From positions 1-47,187 of the forward strand of contig JAFZSI010000001.1 in assembly GCA_017619445.1 (NCBI GenBank): a stretch of 47,187 nucleotides of DNA. Direction: 5' to 3'. Below the pieces are notes generated by a model. That model made no database searches. It worked only from the letters and a program-made list of their open reading frames with translations, and was not told the DNA's origin. The translations under genes were made by a program, and so were the position numbers. Positions 14,471-21,980 of the stretch are shown here, piece after piece. The stretch comes from Prevotella sp. (GTDB lineage Bacteria > Bacteroidota > Bacteroidia > Bacteroidales > Bacteroidaceae). The first letter of the stretch is position 1. Each line of letters starts with the position of its first letter.

Positions 14471-14523
14471 TGGCTGTTTGGAGCAAGAAATAGTAAATTG
14501 TAAATCTGTAAATAGTAAATCGA

Positions 14524-14739
14524 ATGACAATACTTTTAGGACTATTGGTTTTTGTTGCCTTGGCCTTGGTGGGCTGGGCCATTGCTGAGGGCAAGAACAA
14601 GGTGATGGACTATCACAACAACGACGAGGAGCAGCAGGCGCTGGACAACACGCTTGAGGCACAGCACAAGGCCGACTTTGCCGAGCTGAACATCAAAGAC
14701 GTGATACGCACCATCAGCACCAAAGGGTTCAAGGCATGA
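14524..14739 (+). CDS. Small single-helix membrane protein, unknown function
   Basis: A 71-residue protein with an N-terminal membrane helix (about 2-21, TILLGLLVFVALALVGWAIA) and a charged cytoplasmic or periplasmic tail rich in Asp, Glu and Gln. Its stop overlaps the start of the Fur-family gene by 4 bp (ATGA), so the two are translationally coupled and probably one operon. I do not recognise a family. The coding frame shows GC-rich third positions like its neighbour, which supports it being real. Confidence 0.75.
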   Translation: MTILLGLLVFVALALVGWAIAEGKNKVMDYHNNDEEQQALDNTLEAQHKADFAELNIKDVIRTISTKGFKA

Positions 14740-15152
14740 ACGAAAACCGCTACACCAAGCTCTTGGAGAGTCACGGCGTGAACCCCACGGCCAACCGCAT
14801 TGTGGTGGCCAAGGCACTGGCCGCTTCCTACAGGCCCATGTCGCTTGCCGAGTTGGAGAATAAGATTCTCACCATCGACAAGTCGGGCATCTCGCGTGCG
14901 CTGACGCTGTTCAAGGAGCACCATCTGGTGCATGTGATTGAGGACGGCAGCGACGCGGTGCGCTATGAGTTGTGCCACAGCCACGACGACCACCATGAGG
15001 ACAACGACATGCACGTGCACTTCTACTGTGAGCGGTGCAACCGCACGTTCTGCATCGACAACACGCCCATTCCCGAGATAGAGCTGCCCGAAGGCTACAT
15101 GATGACCTCGGCAAACTTCGTGGTGAAAGGCATTTGTCCGGAGTGTAAGTAA
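14736..15152 (+). CDS. Fur-family metal-dependent transcriptional repressor
   Basis: A 138-residue Fur-family regulator. The N-terminal winged helix (about 1-80) contains SLAELENKILTIDKSGISRA for DNA recognition. The C-terminal half has a metal-binding stretch rich in His and Asp (CHSHDDHHEDNDMHVHFYC) and two CxxC pairs (Cys98-Cys101 and Cys134-Cys137) for structural zinc. The CxxC pairs and histidine-rich loop are seen in zinc-type (Zur) and Fur-type members alike; which metal it senses is not clear. It is coupled by a 4-bp overlap to the small membrane protein upstream. Confidence 0.92.
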   Translation: MNENRYTKLLESHGVNPTANRIVVAKALAASYRPMSLAELENKILTIDKSGISRALTLFKEHHLVHVIEDGSDAVRYELCHSHDDHHEDNDMHVHFYCERCNRTFCIDNTPIPEIELPEGYMMTSANFVVKGICPECK

Positions 15153-15195
15153 TTGATAATTGATAATTGACAATCTGTAAATAGTAAATATAGTT

Positions 15196-16698
15196 ATGTA
15201 TGCACGTATGACCGCTGCCGAAGCAGCAGCACTTATCAAACACAACGAGAATCTGGCACTCAGCGGATTTACGCCCGCAGGAGTAGCTAAGGCTGTAACC
15301 AAAGAACTGGCCAAGATTGCCACCAAGGAGCACGAGGCTGGCCGCGAGTTCAAGGTGGGCATCTTCACGGGTGCCAGCACCGGACAGAGCACCGACGGCG
15401 ACCTGGCTGTGGCCCAGGCTATCAAGTACCGCGCGCCCTACACCACCAACCCCGACTTCCGCAAGCACGTCAACATGGGCGAGATTCCCTACAACGACCT
15501 GCACCTGAGCCACATGGCACAGGAGCTGCGCTACGGATTTTATGGCGATGTGGACTGGGCCATCCTCGAGGTCTGCGACATTGAGGAAACACCCACAGAA
15601 TTCCGCGCCTACCTGACTGCCGCTGGAGGCATCAGCCCCACGGCTGCCAAACTGGCCAAGCGAGTGATTCTTGAGCTCAACTCATTCCACAATCCCAACG
15701 CCAAGTTCATTCACGATGTCTATGAGCCGCTCGACCCGCCTTATCGCAAGGCTATCCCCATTGAGCACGTGAGCGACCGCATCGGCGTGCCCTACGTCAG
15801 CATTCCCAAGGAGAAGCTGGTGGGCGTTGTTGAGTGCAACATTCCCGACGAGGCACGCGCATTCAAGGACAGCGACCCCGTGACCGACCGCATCGGCTAC
15901 CTTACCGCCGAATTCCTGGTTGAGGAAATGCATGCCGGACGCATTCCCAAGGAGTTCCTGCCCCTGCAGAGCGGCGTGGGCTCTACTGCCAACGCCATCC
16001 TCGGCGCACTGGGACAGGACAAGCACGTGCCCGACTTCAACATCTACACCGAGGTGCTGCAAGACTCTGTGGTGGGCATGATGATGAACGGCCGTGTGAA
16101 AGACGCGTCGGCCTGCTCGCTCACCGTTTCGAACGAGTGCCTGCTGCAGGTGTACGACAACATGGACTACTTCCGCCACCACCTCACCCTGCGCCAGAGT
16201 GAGATTTCAAACAGTCCCGAAATCATCCGCAGACTGGGTGTCATTGCCATCAACACCGCCATCGAGTGCGACATCTACGGCAATGCCAACTCAACCCACA
16301 TCAGCGGCGTGAAGATGATGAACGGCATCGGTGGCTCGGGCGACTTCATCCGCAACGCTTACCTCAGCATCTTCACCTGCCCGTCAACGGCCAAGGGCGG
16401 ACTCATCTCCAGCATCGTACCGTTCGTAAGCCACCAGGATTCTTCGGAGCACGACGTGAACATCATCGTTACCGAGCAGGGTGTGGCCGACTTGCGCGGA
16501 AAGAGTCCCGCACAGCGCGCTGAGCACATCATCGAGCAGTGTGCCCATCCCGACTACAAGCAGTTGCTTTGGGACTATCTGAAGATTGCACGCGGCGGAC
16601 ACACACGCCACAACCTGCCCGCAGCCTTCGCACTGCACGACACGCTTGCCCGCAAGGGTGACATGCGCCTGACAGACTTCAGCGAGTATGTGAAGTAG
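15196..16698 (+). CDS. Acetyl-CoA hydrolase/transferase family CoA-transferase
   Basis: A 500-residue CoA-transferase of the acetyl-CoA hydrolase/transferase family, full length. Family features include ALSGFTPAGVAKAV near the start, VGIFTGASTG, LPLQSGVGSTANAILGAL, the segment NIYTEVLQDSVVGMM that carries the expected catalytic Glu, and a C-terminal GISGVKMMNGIGGSGDF-like stretch (read here as HISGVKMMNGIGGSGDF). Relatives move CoA between acetate, succinate and related acids; in anaerobic Bacteroidales this would help make acetate or handle succinyl-CoA. The start at 15196 (MYARMT) is used; MTAAEA at 15208 is possible. It is followed by a hairpin repeat and a terminator shared with the convergent gene. 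Confidence 0.93.
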   Translation: MYARMTAAEAAALIKHNENLALSGFTPAGVAKAVTKELAKIATKEHEAGREFKVGIFTGASTGQSTDGDLAVAQAIKYRAPYTTNPDFRKHVNMGEIPYNDLHLSHMAQELRYGFYGDVDWAILEVCDIEETPTEFRAYLTAAGGISPTAAKLAKRVILELNSFHNPNAKFIHDVYEPLDPPYRKAIPIEHVSDRIGVPYVSIPKEKLVGVVECNIPDEARAFKDSDPVTDRIGYLTAEFLVEEMHAGRIPKEFLPLQSGVGSTANAILGALGQDKHVPDFNIYTEVLQDSVVGMMMNGRVKDASACSLTVSNECLLQVYDNMDYFRHHLTLRQSEISNSPEIIRRLGVIAINTAIECDIYGNANSTHISGVKMMNGIGGSGDFIRNAYLSIFTCPSTAKGGLISSIVPFVSHQDSSEHDVNIIVTEQGVADLRGKSPAQRAEHIIEQCAHPDYKQLLWDYLKIARGGHTRHNLPAAFALHDTLARKGDMRLTDFSEYVK

Positions 16699-16727
16699 TT
16701 GACAATTGAGAATTGAAAATTAACTTC

Positions 16728-16790
16728 GTTGATTTTTGTCGCGACTCGGCCAATCATGCAAGCATGTTGGCACTCGCTGCTCCAAAAATT
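16728..16790. repeat. Hairpin repeat with conserved flanks (copy 2)
   Basis: Flanks match copy 1 at 4191-4258 (GTTGATTTTTGTCGCGACTC plus GGC, and CTCGCTGCTCCAAAAATT). The stem is different, CCAATCATGC / GCATGTTGG, but still pairs. It lies downstream of the CoA-transferase gene. Confidence 0.75.
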
Positions 16791-16807
16791 GACAATTGAA
16801 AACAACC

Positions 16808-16846
16808 GAAAAGCGGACTACACGCCATCTGTGTAATCCGCTTTTC
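16808..16846. terminator. Bidirectional terminator between convergent genes
   Basis: GAAAAGCGGACTACAC pairs with GTGTAATCCGCTTTTC (one mismatch), with A-run and T-run on the two sides. It sits between the ends of the CoA-transferase gene (16698) and the minus-strand membrane gene (16864). Confidence 0.85.
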
Positions 16847-16863
16847 CGTTTTTCCGTTGTTTG

Positions 16864-17985
16864 TCAAACGGTTTCTTGTTCCGTTACGTCTTTTTTCGCT
16901 TTCGGTTTTTTCGTGCTGGTTTTCGTCCGTTTGGGGGTAGTTGTTTTTTTTCTTGCCTCGGCTGCCTGTCTTTCCTCCTCTTCAATTTTTTGCTTAATAG
17001 CCTTTTCCTTTTTCGCCTTTTTCTGTTTTTCAGACTCGGTTGAGTCGAGCTCAAGACCCTTGGCGGCGGCGTTGGCGTAGGTGGTGAGGCCGTTGTTGCC
17101 CACGAGGTTGAGCATGGTGCCTGCAAGGCTGTTCATGCTGAAGTAGTCGGGATAGACTTCGGCGAAGTTGTCGCACACCTTATCGGCAATGCCGAAGAGG
17201 GTGGCATACACCAGATACTCATCCCACAGCGGCAGCTCCTTGATTTGCTTGTCGGCAATGAGGGTGAAGTCCTCCAGGAAGTGCTTCAGGCCAAACACCT
17301 GCGTGGCGACCTTGGGGTCTTTTGCCATTTTCTTCTCCTGGTCGTCGAGTTTCTGTAAACTATTGACGAAAGGCTCGAAATGTTCGCCACGTGCGCGCAT
17401 ATACTGTTGCAGTTCGCGCGGTTGCAGCACCCGGTCGATGCCAGCCGCGCCGCTAATCATATTGTAGAACTTCCATTCCAGCGACTGCTGCTCCGCCACG
17501 CTGGGGGTCCAGTCGGCCACGGTAAGAACGGTGTGCGGCTCGGTGCCATACATAGTTGCCTTGTGCTCTATTCGGAGTGCCTTTTTGTTGAACAGGCGCA
17601 GGAAAAGCGCACCGAACAGTCCGTTGTAGTTGGTGACGAGCGCGGGAGAGAATGCGTTGGTAACGGTTGCCGCCACTTTCAGGTTGCCGTCGGCAGGCGG
17701 GTCGCGGTAATAGGAGCCTTCTTTGGTCAGTTTGCGCTTCTTCAGCCAGCGGCGCAGGGGTTGCAGCGAGATGACGTACCAGATGACGCTGAACGTTTTG
17801 CGCCACATGCCCACGAAGATGACTATCAGCACCAACGGCACGAAGATAATCAACAGGAAATCAATGCCCAGCTCAAGCCATTCGGGCAGGAACGACAGCC
17901 AGCTGTCGTTTTGCTGTTCTGTCTGCTGTGCTGTCAGTGGCAGTGCGCACAGCAGCGATATGATGGATAATAGAAACTTTTTCAT
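16864..17985 (-). CDS. Membrane protein of unknown function, DUF2207-like
   Basis: A 373-residue protein with a signal peptide (ends LTAQ), a membrane helix at about 35-60 (GIDFLLIIFVPLVLIVIFVG), a soluble domain, and a lysine-rich tail (about 315-373, KAKKEKAIKQKIEEEERQAA) that may be coiled coil. The segment LWDEYLVYATLFGIADKV resembles the end of DUF2207 membrane proteins, where a weakly enzyme-like domain precedes a WxxYLxYAxxxG motif. The next gene upstream encodes a related protein (LELWRVWTEYVAFGYVFGMG), suggesting a tandem duplication and shared complex. Function is unknown. The gap between the two carries two interspersed repeats. Confidence 0.75.
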   Translation of the reverse strand: MKKFLLSIISLLCALPLTAQQTEQQNDSWLSFLPEWLELGIDFLLIIFVPLVLIVIFVGMWRKTFSVIWYVISLQPLRRWLKKRKLTKEGSYYRDPPADGNLKVAATVTNAFSPALVTNYNGLFGALFLRLFNKKALRIEHKATMYGTEPHTVLTVADWTPSVAEQQSLEWKFYNMISGAAGIDRVLQPRELQQYMRARGEHFEPFVNSLQKLDDQEKKMAKDPKVATQVFGLKHFLEDFTLIADKQIKELPLWDEYLVYATLFGIADKVCDNFAEVYPDYFSMNSLAGTMLNLVGNNGLTTYANAAAKGLELDSTESEKQKKAKKEKAIKQKIEEEERQAAEARKKTTTPKRTKTSTKKPKAKKDVTEQETV

Positions 17986-18003
17986 TTACAATCTGACAAT
18001 TAT

Positions 18004-18025
18004 TTCGCGGAGCTCAAGGAACTCC
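18004..18025. repeat. 22-bp interspersed repeat (copy 2)
   Basis: Reverse orientation of the repeat at 9882; begins TTCGCGGAGCTCAAGGAACT and ends CC. Confidence 0.8.
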
Positions 18026-18067
18026 AATTTACAATTTATTGTTGCATTTGACAATTTGACAATTCTT

Positions 18068-18100
18068 CTCCCTCCCTTTGGGAGGGTTGGGGTGGGTTCT
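18068..18100. repeat. 33-nt GC-rich palindromic repeat (copy 1)
   Basis: Starts CTCCCTCCCTTTGGGAGGGT and ends TGGGGTGGGTTCT. Identical over 33 nt to copies at 30465-30497 and 30670-30702. It lies 14 bp after the stop of the gene at 18115-19221. Confidence 0.85.
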
Positions 18101-18114
18101 CTCTCCTCTCTCCT

Positions 18115-19221
18115 CTACATATCATAGATTTCGTCGGCGTGCCAGGCCAAGGGCAGGCGGCCTAAGTAGGCAGAGGCACTGTCTTCGGCGTAGGGAGTGG
18201 CATCGGCGGCGGCCGCCATCAGCTGGTCGAAGGCTTTGCGATGGGGTTTGCTGCTGAGAATCTGGCTGAGGGTGGCGTTTGCATTGAGCTGCGACTGCAC
18301 TTTCTTGAGTTTGTTGAGCACACTGTCGCCCATGCCGAACACATAGCCGAAGGCCACGTATTCCGTCCATACGCGCCAAAGCTCCAGACGAGGCAATTCA
18401 GCCGTTTCTTTCGCAACTCCACCCGCCAGGGGGTAGGAGGACTTCTCGAACGAGGCTGGCAGTCCGCTCAGGAAGCGTTTCATGCCATACATATTGGCAA
18501 TCTCACGTTTGCTGTACGAGTGAACGCTGACGCTGGTGCCCAGCAGGTCGGCAAAGCGCATCTGGTTCTCATAGTCATAAGCTCTGTCGGCCTTCTTGGC
18601 GCTTTTTGGCACGTAGCCGATGGTGTCTCTCAGCGTCTTGGGCAAGACAAAGCCGTTGTCTTTCCCCGCACTTTGCTCCAGGAATCTGTACAAGGTGCGC
18701 TCAAAGGCCTGGTCAACGCCGTCGCTGGGCGAGTCTTTCCACGCCTTCAACCGGAACTGAGGCGCATCGCCCGCTGTGTCGTCAAACACCAGCACCTCTC
18801 TGGCAATCATCCTCCACAGCGCAGCCTTCACGGCGGGAATCTTGTTGCGGAAGATGGCAGGCGAGAGCTTGAACAACATGCCCTGCGTGTCGGTGATGCT
18901 GCCGTAGAGCGACAGATAGGGGTAGGGCTGCTGGCTGAAGCCCGCATAGCGCCACCGGCGGATGAGCTTGCGCAGCGGCTTGAGCGAGCAGATGCTCCAC
19001 AGCACGTTGGCAATGACGAAAAGCGACATGACCAGACTCAAAACCTTCACGCTGCCAATCTTGCCGAGGTAAATCACGCGCAGCATCCACACCATGAATC
19101 CCAAACCGACGCACATCATCATCCCGTCGTTGAACGAATGGGATGATGACCAGCCCCACCAGAAGAACAATGCTGCAAGCACCGGTCCCCTCCAGTATTT
19201 CTTGATTACGTATTTTATCAT
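18115..19221 (-). CDS. Membrane protein of unknown function, paralogue of neighbour
   Basis: A 368-residue protein with two N-terminal membrane segments (about 30-55 with MMMCVGLGFMVWMLRVIYLG, and about 62-80) and a soluble C-terminal domain. LELWRVWTEYVAFGYVFGMG aligns by eye with LWDEYLVYATLFGIADKV of the downstream gene, as do the preceding MYGMKRFLSGL and GLKHFLEDF segments, so the two look like diverged copies of one DUF2207-like family. The part SSYPLAGGVAKET (DNA 18413-18444) looks like an in-frame GC-rich palindromic repeat. No signal peptide or enzyme motif is seen. Start at 19221 is the only good Met before the first helix. Confidence 0.7.
   Translation of the reverse strand: MIKYVIKKYWRGPVLAALFFWWGWSSSHSFNDGMMMCVGLGFMVWMLRVIYLGKIGSVKVLSLVMSLFVIANVLWSICSLKPLRKLIRRWRYAGFSQQPYPYLSLYGSITDTQGMLFKLSPAIFRNKIPAVKAALWRMIAREVLVFDDTAGDAPQFRLKAWKDSPSDGVDQAFERTLYRFLEQSAGKDNGFVLPKTLRDTIGYVPKSAKKADRAYDYENQMRFADLLGTSVSVHSYSKREIANMYGMKRFLSGLPASFEKSSYPLAGGVAKETAELPRLELWRVWTEYVAFGYVFGMGDSVLNKLKKVQSQLNANATLSQILSSKPHRKAFDQLMAAAADATPYAEDSASAYLGRLPLAWHADEIYDM
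18413..18444. repeat. Possible in-frame GC-rich palindromic repeat
   Basis: AACTCCACCCGCCAGGGGGT plus AGGAGGACTT resembles the GC-rich palindrome family but has more differences. Translated as YPLAGGVAKE. Confidence 0.45.
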
Positions 19222-19465
19222 TTTACAAATTTGGTTTTACGCTGTTTCACAATTGTCTTACATAAAAAATCGGTTAACATGGGTTTTTCGCAGAACTTAA
19301 GACCCACTACAAGTATCAACGAAGTTAATTATCAAAACTCTGTCCGCAAAAATAATAAAAAAACATGAAACATGGTGCGCCAAAGCCTGTTTTTTTTCTT
19401 GTTTATTTCCTCATGTTGTTTCCGCGAAGTCCCAGACGTTTTTTCCTAACCTGTGCTTTACGCTC

Positions 19466-19528
19466 AAAAACTGAGTAAATGAGCGCAAAGAAAGCTTGTT
19501 TTCTTTGCCGAACGTGAAGTTTTTATCT
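19466..19528. repeat. Variable-stem hairpin repeat, CTGAGT subtype (copy 2)
   Basis: Reads CTGAGTAAATGAGCG, stem CAAAGAAAGCTTGTTTTCTTTG (21 bases with loop, given as CAAAGAAA / TTTCTTTG), then CCGAACGTGAAG. It is almost identical to the copy at 21555-21618 and is followed directly by a 22-nt unit array. Confidence 0.75.
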
Positions 19529-19690
19529 AAATTTTCTAGAAAATTTCATCATAAAGCGGCTCTTTGTGACCGTAAAGTGCAGGTATAGCAAAACAAAGTG
19601 AATCTTTATGGATGCAAAGTATGGGTCTATGCTTCCCATAGTTATTTGTGAACAAATTGTGCACAGTTTTTTCGGTTTTAACATTTCCGT
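19529..19690. repeat. Array of degenerate ~22-nt units (copy 2, reversed)
   Basis: On the minus strand it has the same order as 14098-14304: head GAAATGTTAAAACCGAAAAA and CTGTGCACAATTTGTTCACA, units such as CTGCACTTTACGGTCACAAA, and the AATTTTCTAGAAAATTT tail. No open frame is convincing within 19222-19865. Confidence 0.65.
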
Positions 19691-19791
19691 GTGGTCAATG
19701 CAATCTGTTGTCGCCGTTTCTCACGCGGATGGGGAATAAAGGTTTTCCTTGTTTTTTGTTGGGAGCATTCGTTTCTTCCGTGGAAAATGAT

Positions 19792-19799
19792 TATCTTTG
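19792..19799 (+). promoter_or_regulatory. Predicted -7 box of metalloprotease gene
   Basis: TATCTTTG followed by CC matches TAnnTTTG, about 65 bp before the start codon. The leader contains a purine tract of GAGGAGAGA repeats (19819-19850). Confidence 0.6.
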
Positions 19800-19865
19800 C
19801 CGCCGAAAGGTGATAAAAAGAGGAGAGAGGAAAGAGGAGAGAGGAGAGAGTAACAGAGAATGGTT

Positions 19866-21362
19866 ATGAAGAAAATACTATTGATGGCCGTAGCCGCCAT
19901 GATGGCTACCGTGAATGTTGGTGCCCAGCGCATGGGTTGTTTTCGTGGCGGTGCGCAGACCCGGGCCGACTACAGTCATTACCTGCCTGCACCTTACGAC
20001 TTTGACCCGCAGAAAACTTACCGACAGCCTGTGGTGCTCATCTCGTTCGACGAAGCCGACTTCTCGATGGAGAATCCCGCGGCCTACTACGACCGCTTGT
20101 TTAATGAGCCAGGGTTCAACAATGGTGCTGGACCTGGTTGCGTGGCCGACTACTTCCGCGAACAATCAGCGGGCCGACTCAACCTGCAGTTCGACATCTA
20201 TGGCCCTGTGAAGGTTGACGAACCGTTGCATTCCTCATTAGGAATAAATTACGGTGATAATGCTATGCACAAAGCCATCAATAAATTGTGTGAGACGGAA
20301 ACAACCGACTTCAGCATTTACGACTGGGACGGCGACGGAATGGTGAACCAGGTGCTGTTTGTGGCAGCAAGCTTTACAGGCAACCAAAAGCCAGGTTACA
20401 TCTGGCCAAACACAGGTTTTTTGCACACTCGGCTGCCGGGAGGCATGATGCTTTTCAATTCCAGCATCAGTTGTGAACTATGGAGCGATGGTTCGCAGTG
20501 TGGCATGGGCACCATTATCCATGAGTATTGCCATTGCTTAGGACTGCCCGACTTCTATCCCATGCAGGCTGCCACCGCTTTCTCGGCCGTTGATGAATGG
20601 GACCTGATGGATGGCGGCAACTACACGAACAAAGGCTGGTGTCCGCCCAACCTCACTGCCATGGAACGGATGTATCTGGGCTGGGCAACGCCCGTGGAAC
20701 TGACCGAGGCCACCACCATCGAGGACATGAAGCCCCTGAGCGACGGTGGCACTACCTATATTGTGCGCAGCGATACCAATAGCAATGAGTATTATCTTTT
20801 GGAGAACCGCCGTCAGGAGGGCTGGGACTACGGCTGTCCTGGCAACGGGTTGCTTATCTACCACGTGGATTTCGATGAGGAGAAATGGCTCAACAATGAA
20901 GTTAATATCTCAGATACCCACTATCGCTACAGCCTGTTCCATGCCGACGGCAAGAATTATATGGACTGGGACCCCACCAACGACGGCAAAGATAAAAGCA
21001 AATGGACCATGGAAGGAGACTTGCGCAACAGCTATCTGAGCACCTCGCCCTATCCTTATACCAACCCCCTGACGCTCGAGGTCAACGCAAGTCTGACGGA
21101 CGAATCGTCGCCTGCTGCCACGCTTTTCACTCCCAACGCTGATGGGCGCAACTACATGGGCAAGGCCATCACCAATATCAAGATGGCAGCCGACGGCTCC
21201 ATCTCCTTTAATTTCATGAAAGACGATTCATCGGGAATAACCACAACAGCCTCCAACGACGCTGCTGCTCCGTGGTTCTCGATAGACGGTCGTCGAATGG
21301 ATGAAAAACCGATGGAGAAGGGTGTGTATATACATAATGGTAAGAAGGTGGTGATTCTGTAA
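19866..21362 (+). CDS. Secreted M6-like zinc metalloprotease
   Basis: A 498-residue secreted protease starting at MKKILLM (ATG 19866; an ATG two codons earlier is also possible). After a signal peptide (ends VGAQ) and a short prosegment comes a catalytic domain with the zinc motif HEYCHCLGLPD (His219, Glu220, His223) and FREQSAGRLNLQFDIYGPV, both typical of M6 (immune inhibitor A-like) peptidases. The calcium-like loop DWDGDGMVNQVLFV (about 153-166) also fits. The C-terminus has WFSIDGRRMDEKP and GVYIHNGKKVVIL, like the tail of the LRR protein at 11383-13302; this may be a shared sorting or anchoring tail. The protein probably degrades host or dietary protein outside the cell. Confidence 0.88.
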   Translation: MKKILLMAVAAMMATVNVGAQRMGCFRGGAQTRADYSHYLPAPYDFDPQKTYRQPVVLISFDEADFSMENPAAYYDRLFNEPGFNNGAGPGCVADYFREQSAGRLNLQFDIYGPVKVDEPLHSSLGINYGDNAMHKAINKLCETETTDFSIYDWDGDGMVNQVLFVAASFTGNQKPGYIWPNTGFLHTRLPGGMMLFNSSISCELWSDGSQCGMGTIIHEYCHCLGLPDFYPMQAATAFSAVDEWDLMDGGNYTNKGWCPPNLTAMERMYLGWATPVELTEATTIEDMKPLSDGGTTYIVRSDTNSNEYYLLENRRQEGWDYGCPGNGLLIYHVDFDEEKWLNNEVNISDTHYRYSLFHADGKNYMDWDPTNDGKDKSKWTMEGDLRNSYLSTSPYPYTNPLTLEVNASLTDESSPAATLFTPNADGRNYMGKAITNIKMAADGSISFNFMKDDSSGITTTASNDAAAPWFSIDGRRMDEKPMEKGVYIHNGKKVVIL

Positions 21363-21368
21363 ATCTCT

Positions 21369-21490
21369 CTCTTCGTGGGTACGTTGGTACGGAGGTACGT
21401 GGGTACGAGGATAGTTTTTCTGATGGAGACTTAAGTTCGGGAGCATATCTCGTACCTTCATACCCCCGTACCTCCGTACCCCCGAACGAA
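21369..21490. terminator. Long GTAC-repeat hairpin after the metalloprotease gene
   Basis: A left arm of GGTACG units (21369-21412) and a right arm of CGTACC units (21449-21490) are nearly reverse complementary over about 38 bp and flank a loop. It starts just after the stop codon and probably ends or protects the transcript; no long T-run follows. Confidence 0.55.
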
Positions 21491-21554
21491 AAATGCTTCC
21501 CTGCTTCTCTCTGTCAAAAACGCAAAATGGGGGCAAAAAAGCAATTCGTAAAAG

Positions 21555-21618
21555 AAAAATCTGAGTAAGTGAGCGCAAAGAAAGCTTGTTTTCTTTGCCG
21601 AACGTGAAGATTTTATCT
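21555..21618. repeat. Variable-stem hairpin repeat, CTGAGT subtype (copy 3)
   Basis: Reads CTGAGTAAGTGAGCG, stem CAAAGAAA / TTTCTTTG, CCGAACGTGAAGATTTTAT. It lies just upstream of the tRNA-Gln promoter. Confidence 0.75.
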
Positions 21619-21647
21619 CAAAATTTGGCGGTGTGTGAAATTTTGCC

Positions 21648-21655
21648 TACCTTTG
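21648..21655 (+). promoter_or_regulatory. Predicted -7 box of tRNA-Gln
   Basis: TACCTTTG followed by CA. A TTTG 20 bp upstream could be the -33 element. The tRNA starts about 63 bp downstream. Confidence 0.6.
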
Positions 21656-21717
21656 CAGCCGACTTTTGAAGCGCGGTGGCAATAGCCGGTGATGGCAGCT
21701 GCCGGAGTTTTCATGAG

Positions 21718-21788
21718 TGGGTGATGGTGTAACGGTAACACTACAGGTTTTGGTTCTGTCATTCCCGGTTCGAATCCGAGTCACCCAA
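21718..21788 (+). tRNA. tRNA-Gln (anticodon TTG)
   Basis: A cloverleaf can be drawn: acceptor TGGGTGA / TCACCCA with discriminator A, anticodon stem ACAGG / TCTGT with loop TTTTGGT (anticodon TTG), and T-arm with GGTTCGAATCC. CCA is not encoded. A strong hairpin follows at once. Confidence 0.95.
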
Positions 21789-21836
21789 CACGACGATGGC
21801 CAGGTACGCGGTAGGCGTAGCCTGGCCATTGTCGTG
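21789..21836 (+). terminator. Hairpin after tRNA-Gln
   Basis: CACGACGATGGCCAGG pairs with CCTGGCCATTGTCGTG (one G-T pair) around a 16-base loop. It starts one base after the tRNA and probably sets its 3' end; a T-run is lacking. Confidence 0.65.
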
Positions 21837-21925
21837 CAGACGCTGTCAGGCCAAAGAACGCAAACGTATCCGTAGCGTTTTATGATTTTTAAGTCTTCTG
21901 ATTTGCTTGTAAGATGATTATTTAT

Positions 21926-21933
21926 TATTTTTG
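21926..21933 (+). promoter_or_regulatory. Predicted -7 box of kduI-kduD
   Basis: TATTTTTG followed by CA matches TAnnTTTG, about 48 bp before the kduI start. Confidence 0.6.
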
Positions 21934-21942
21934 CAGACTAAC

Positions 21943-21959
21943 TAATCGTAGCACGATTA
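21943..21959. promoter_or_regulatory. Palindrome at kduI start site, possible operator
   Basis: TAATCGTAGCACGATTA is a perfect 7-bp inverted repeat with a 3-bp spacer, placed right where transcription would begin. A repressor could bind here; which one is unknown. Confidence 0.45.
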
Positions 21960-21980
21960 TCCTAAAGACAAATCAAAGAT

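Noticed and set aside
19222-19465. Possible promoter for the membrane protein at 18115-19221
   Set aside because: No good TAnnTTTG box was found at a sensible distance on the minus strand, so none is annotated.
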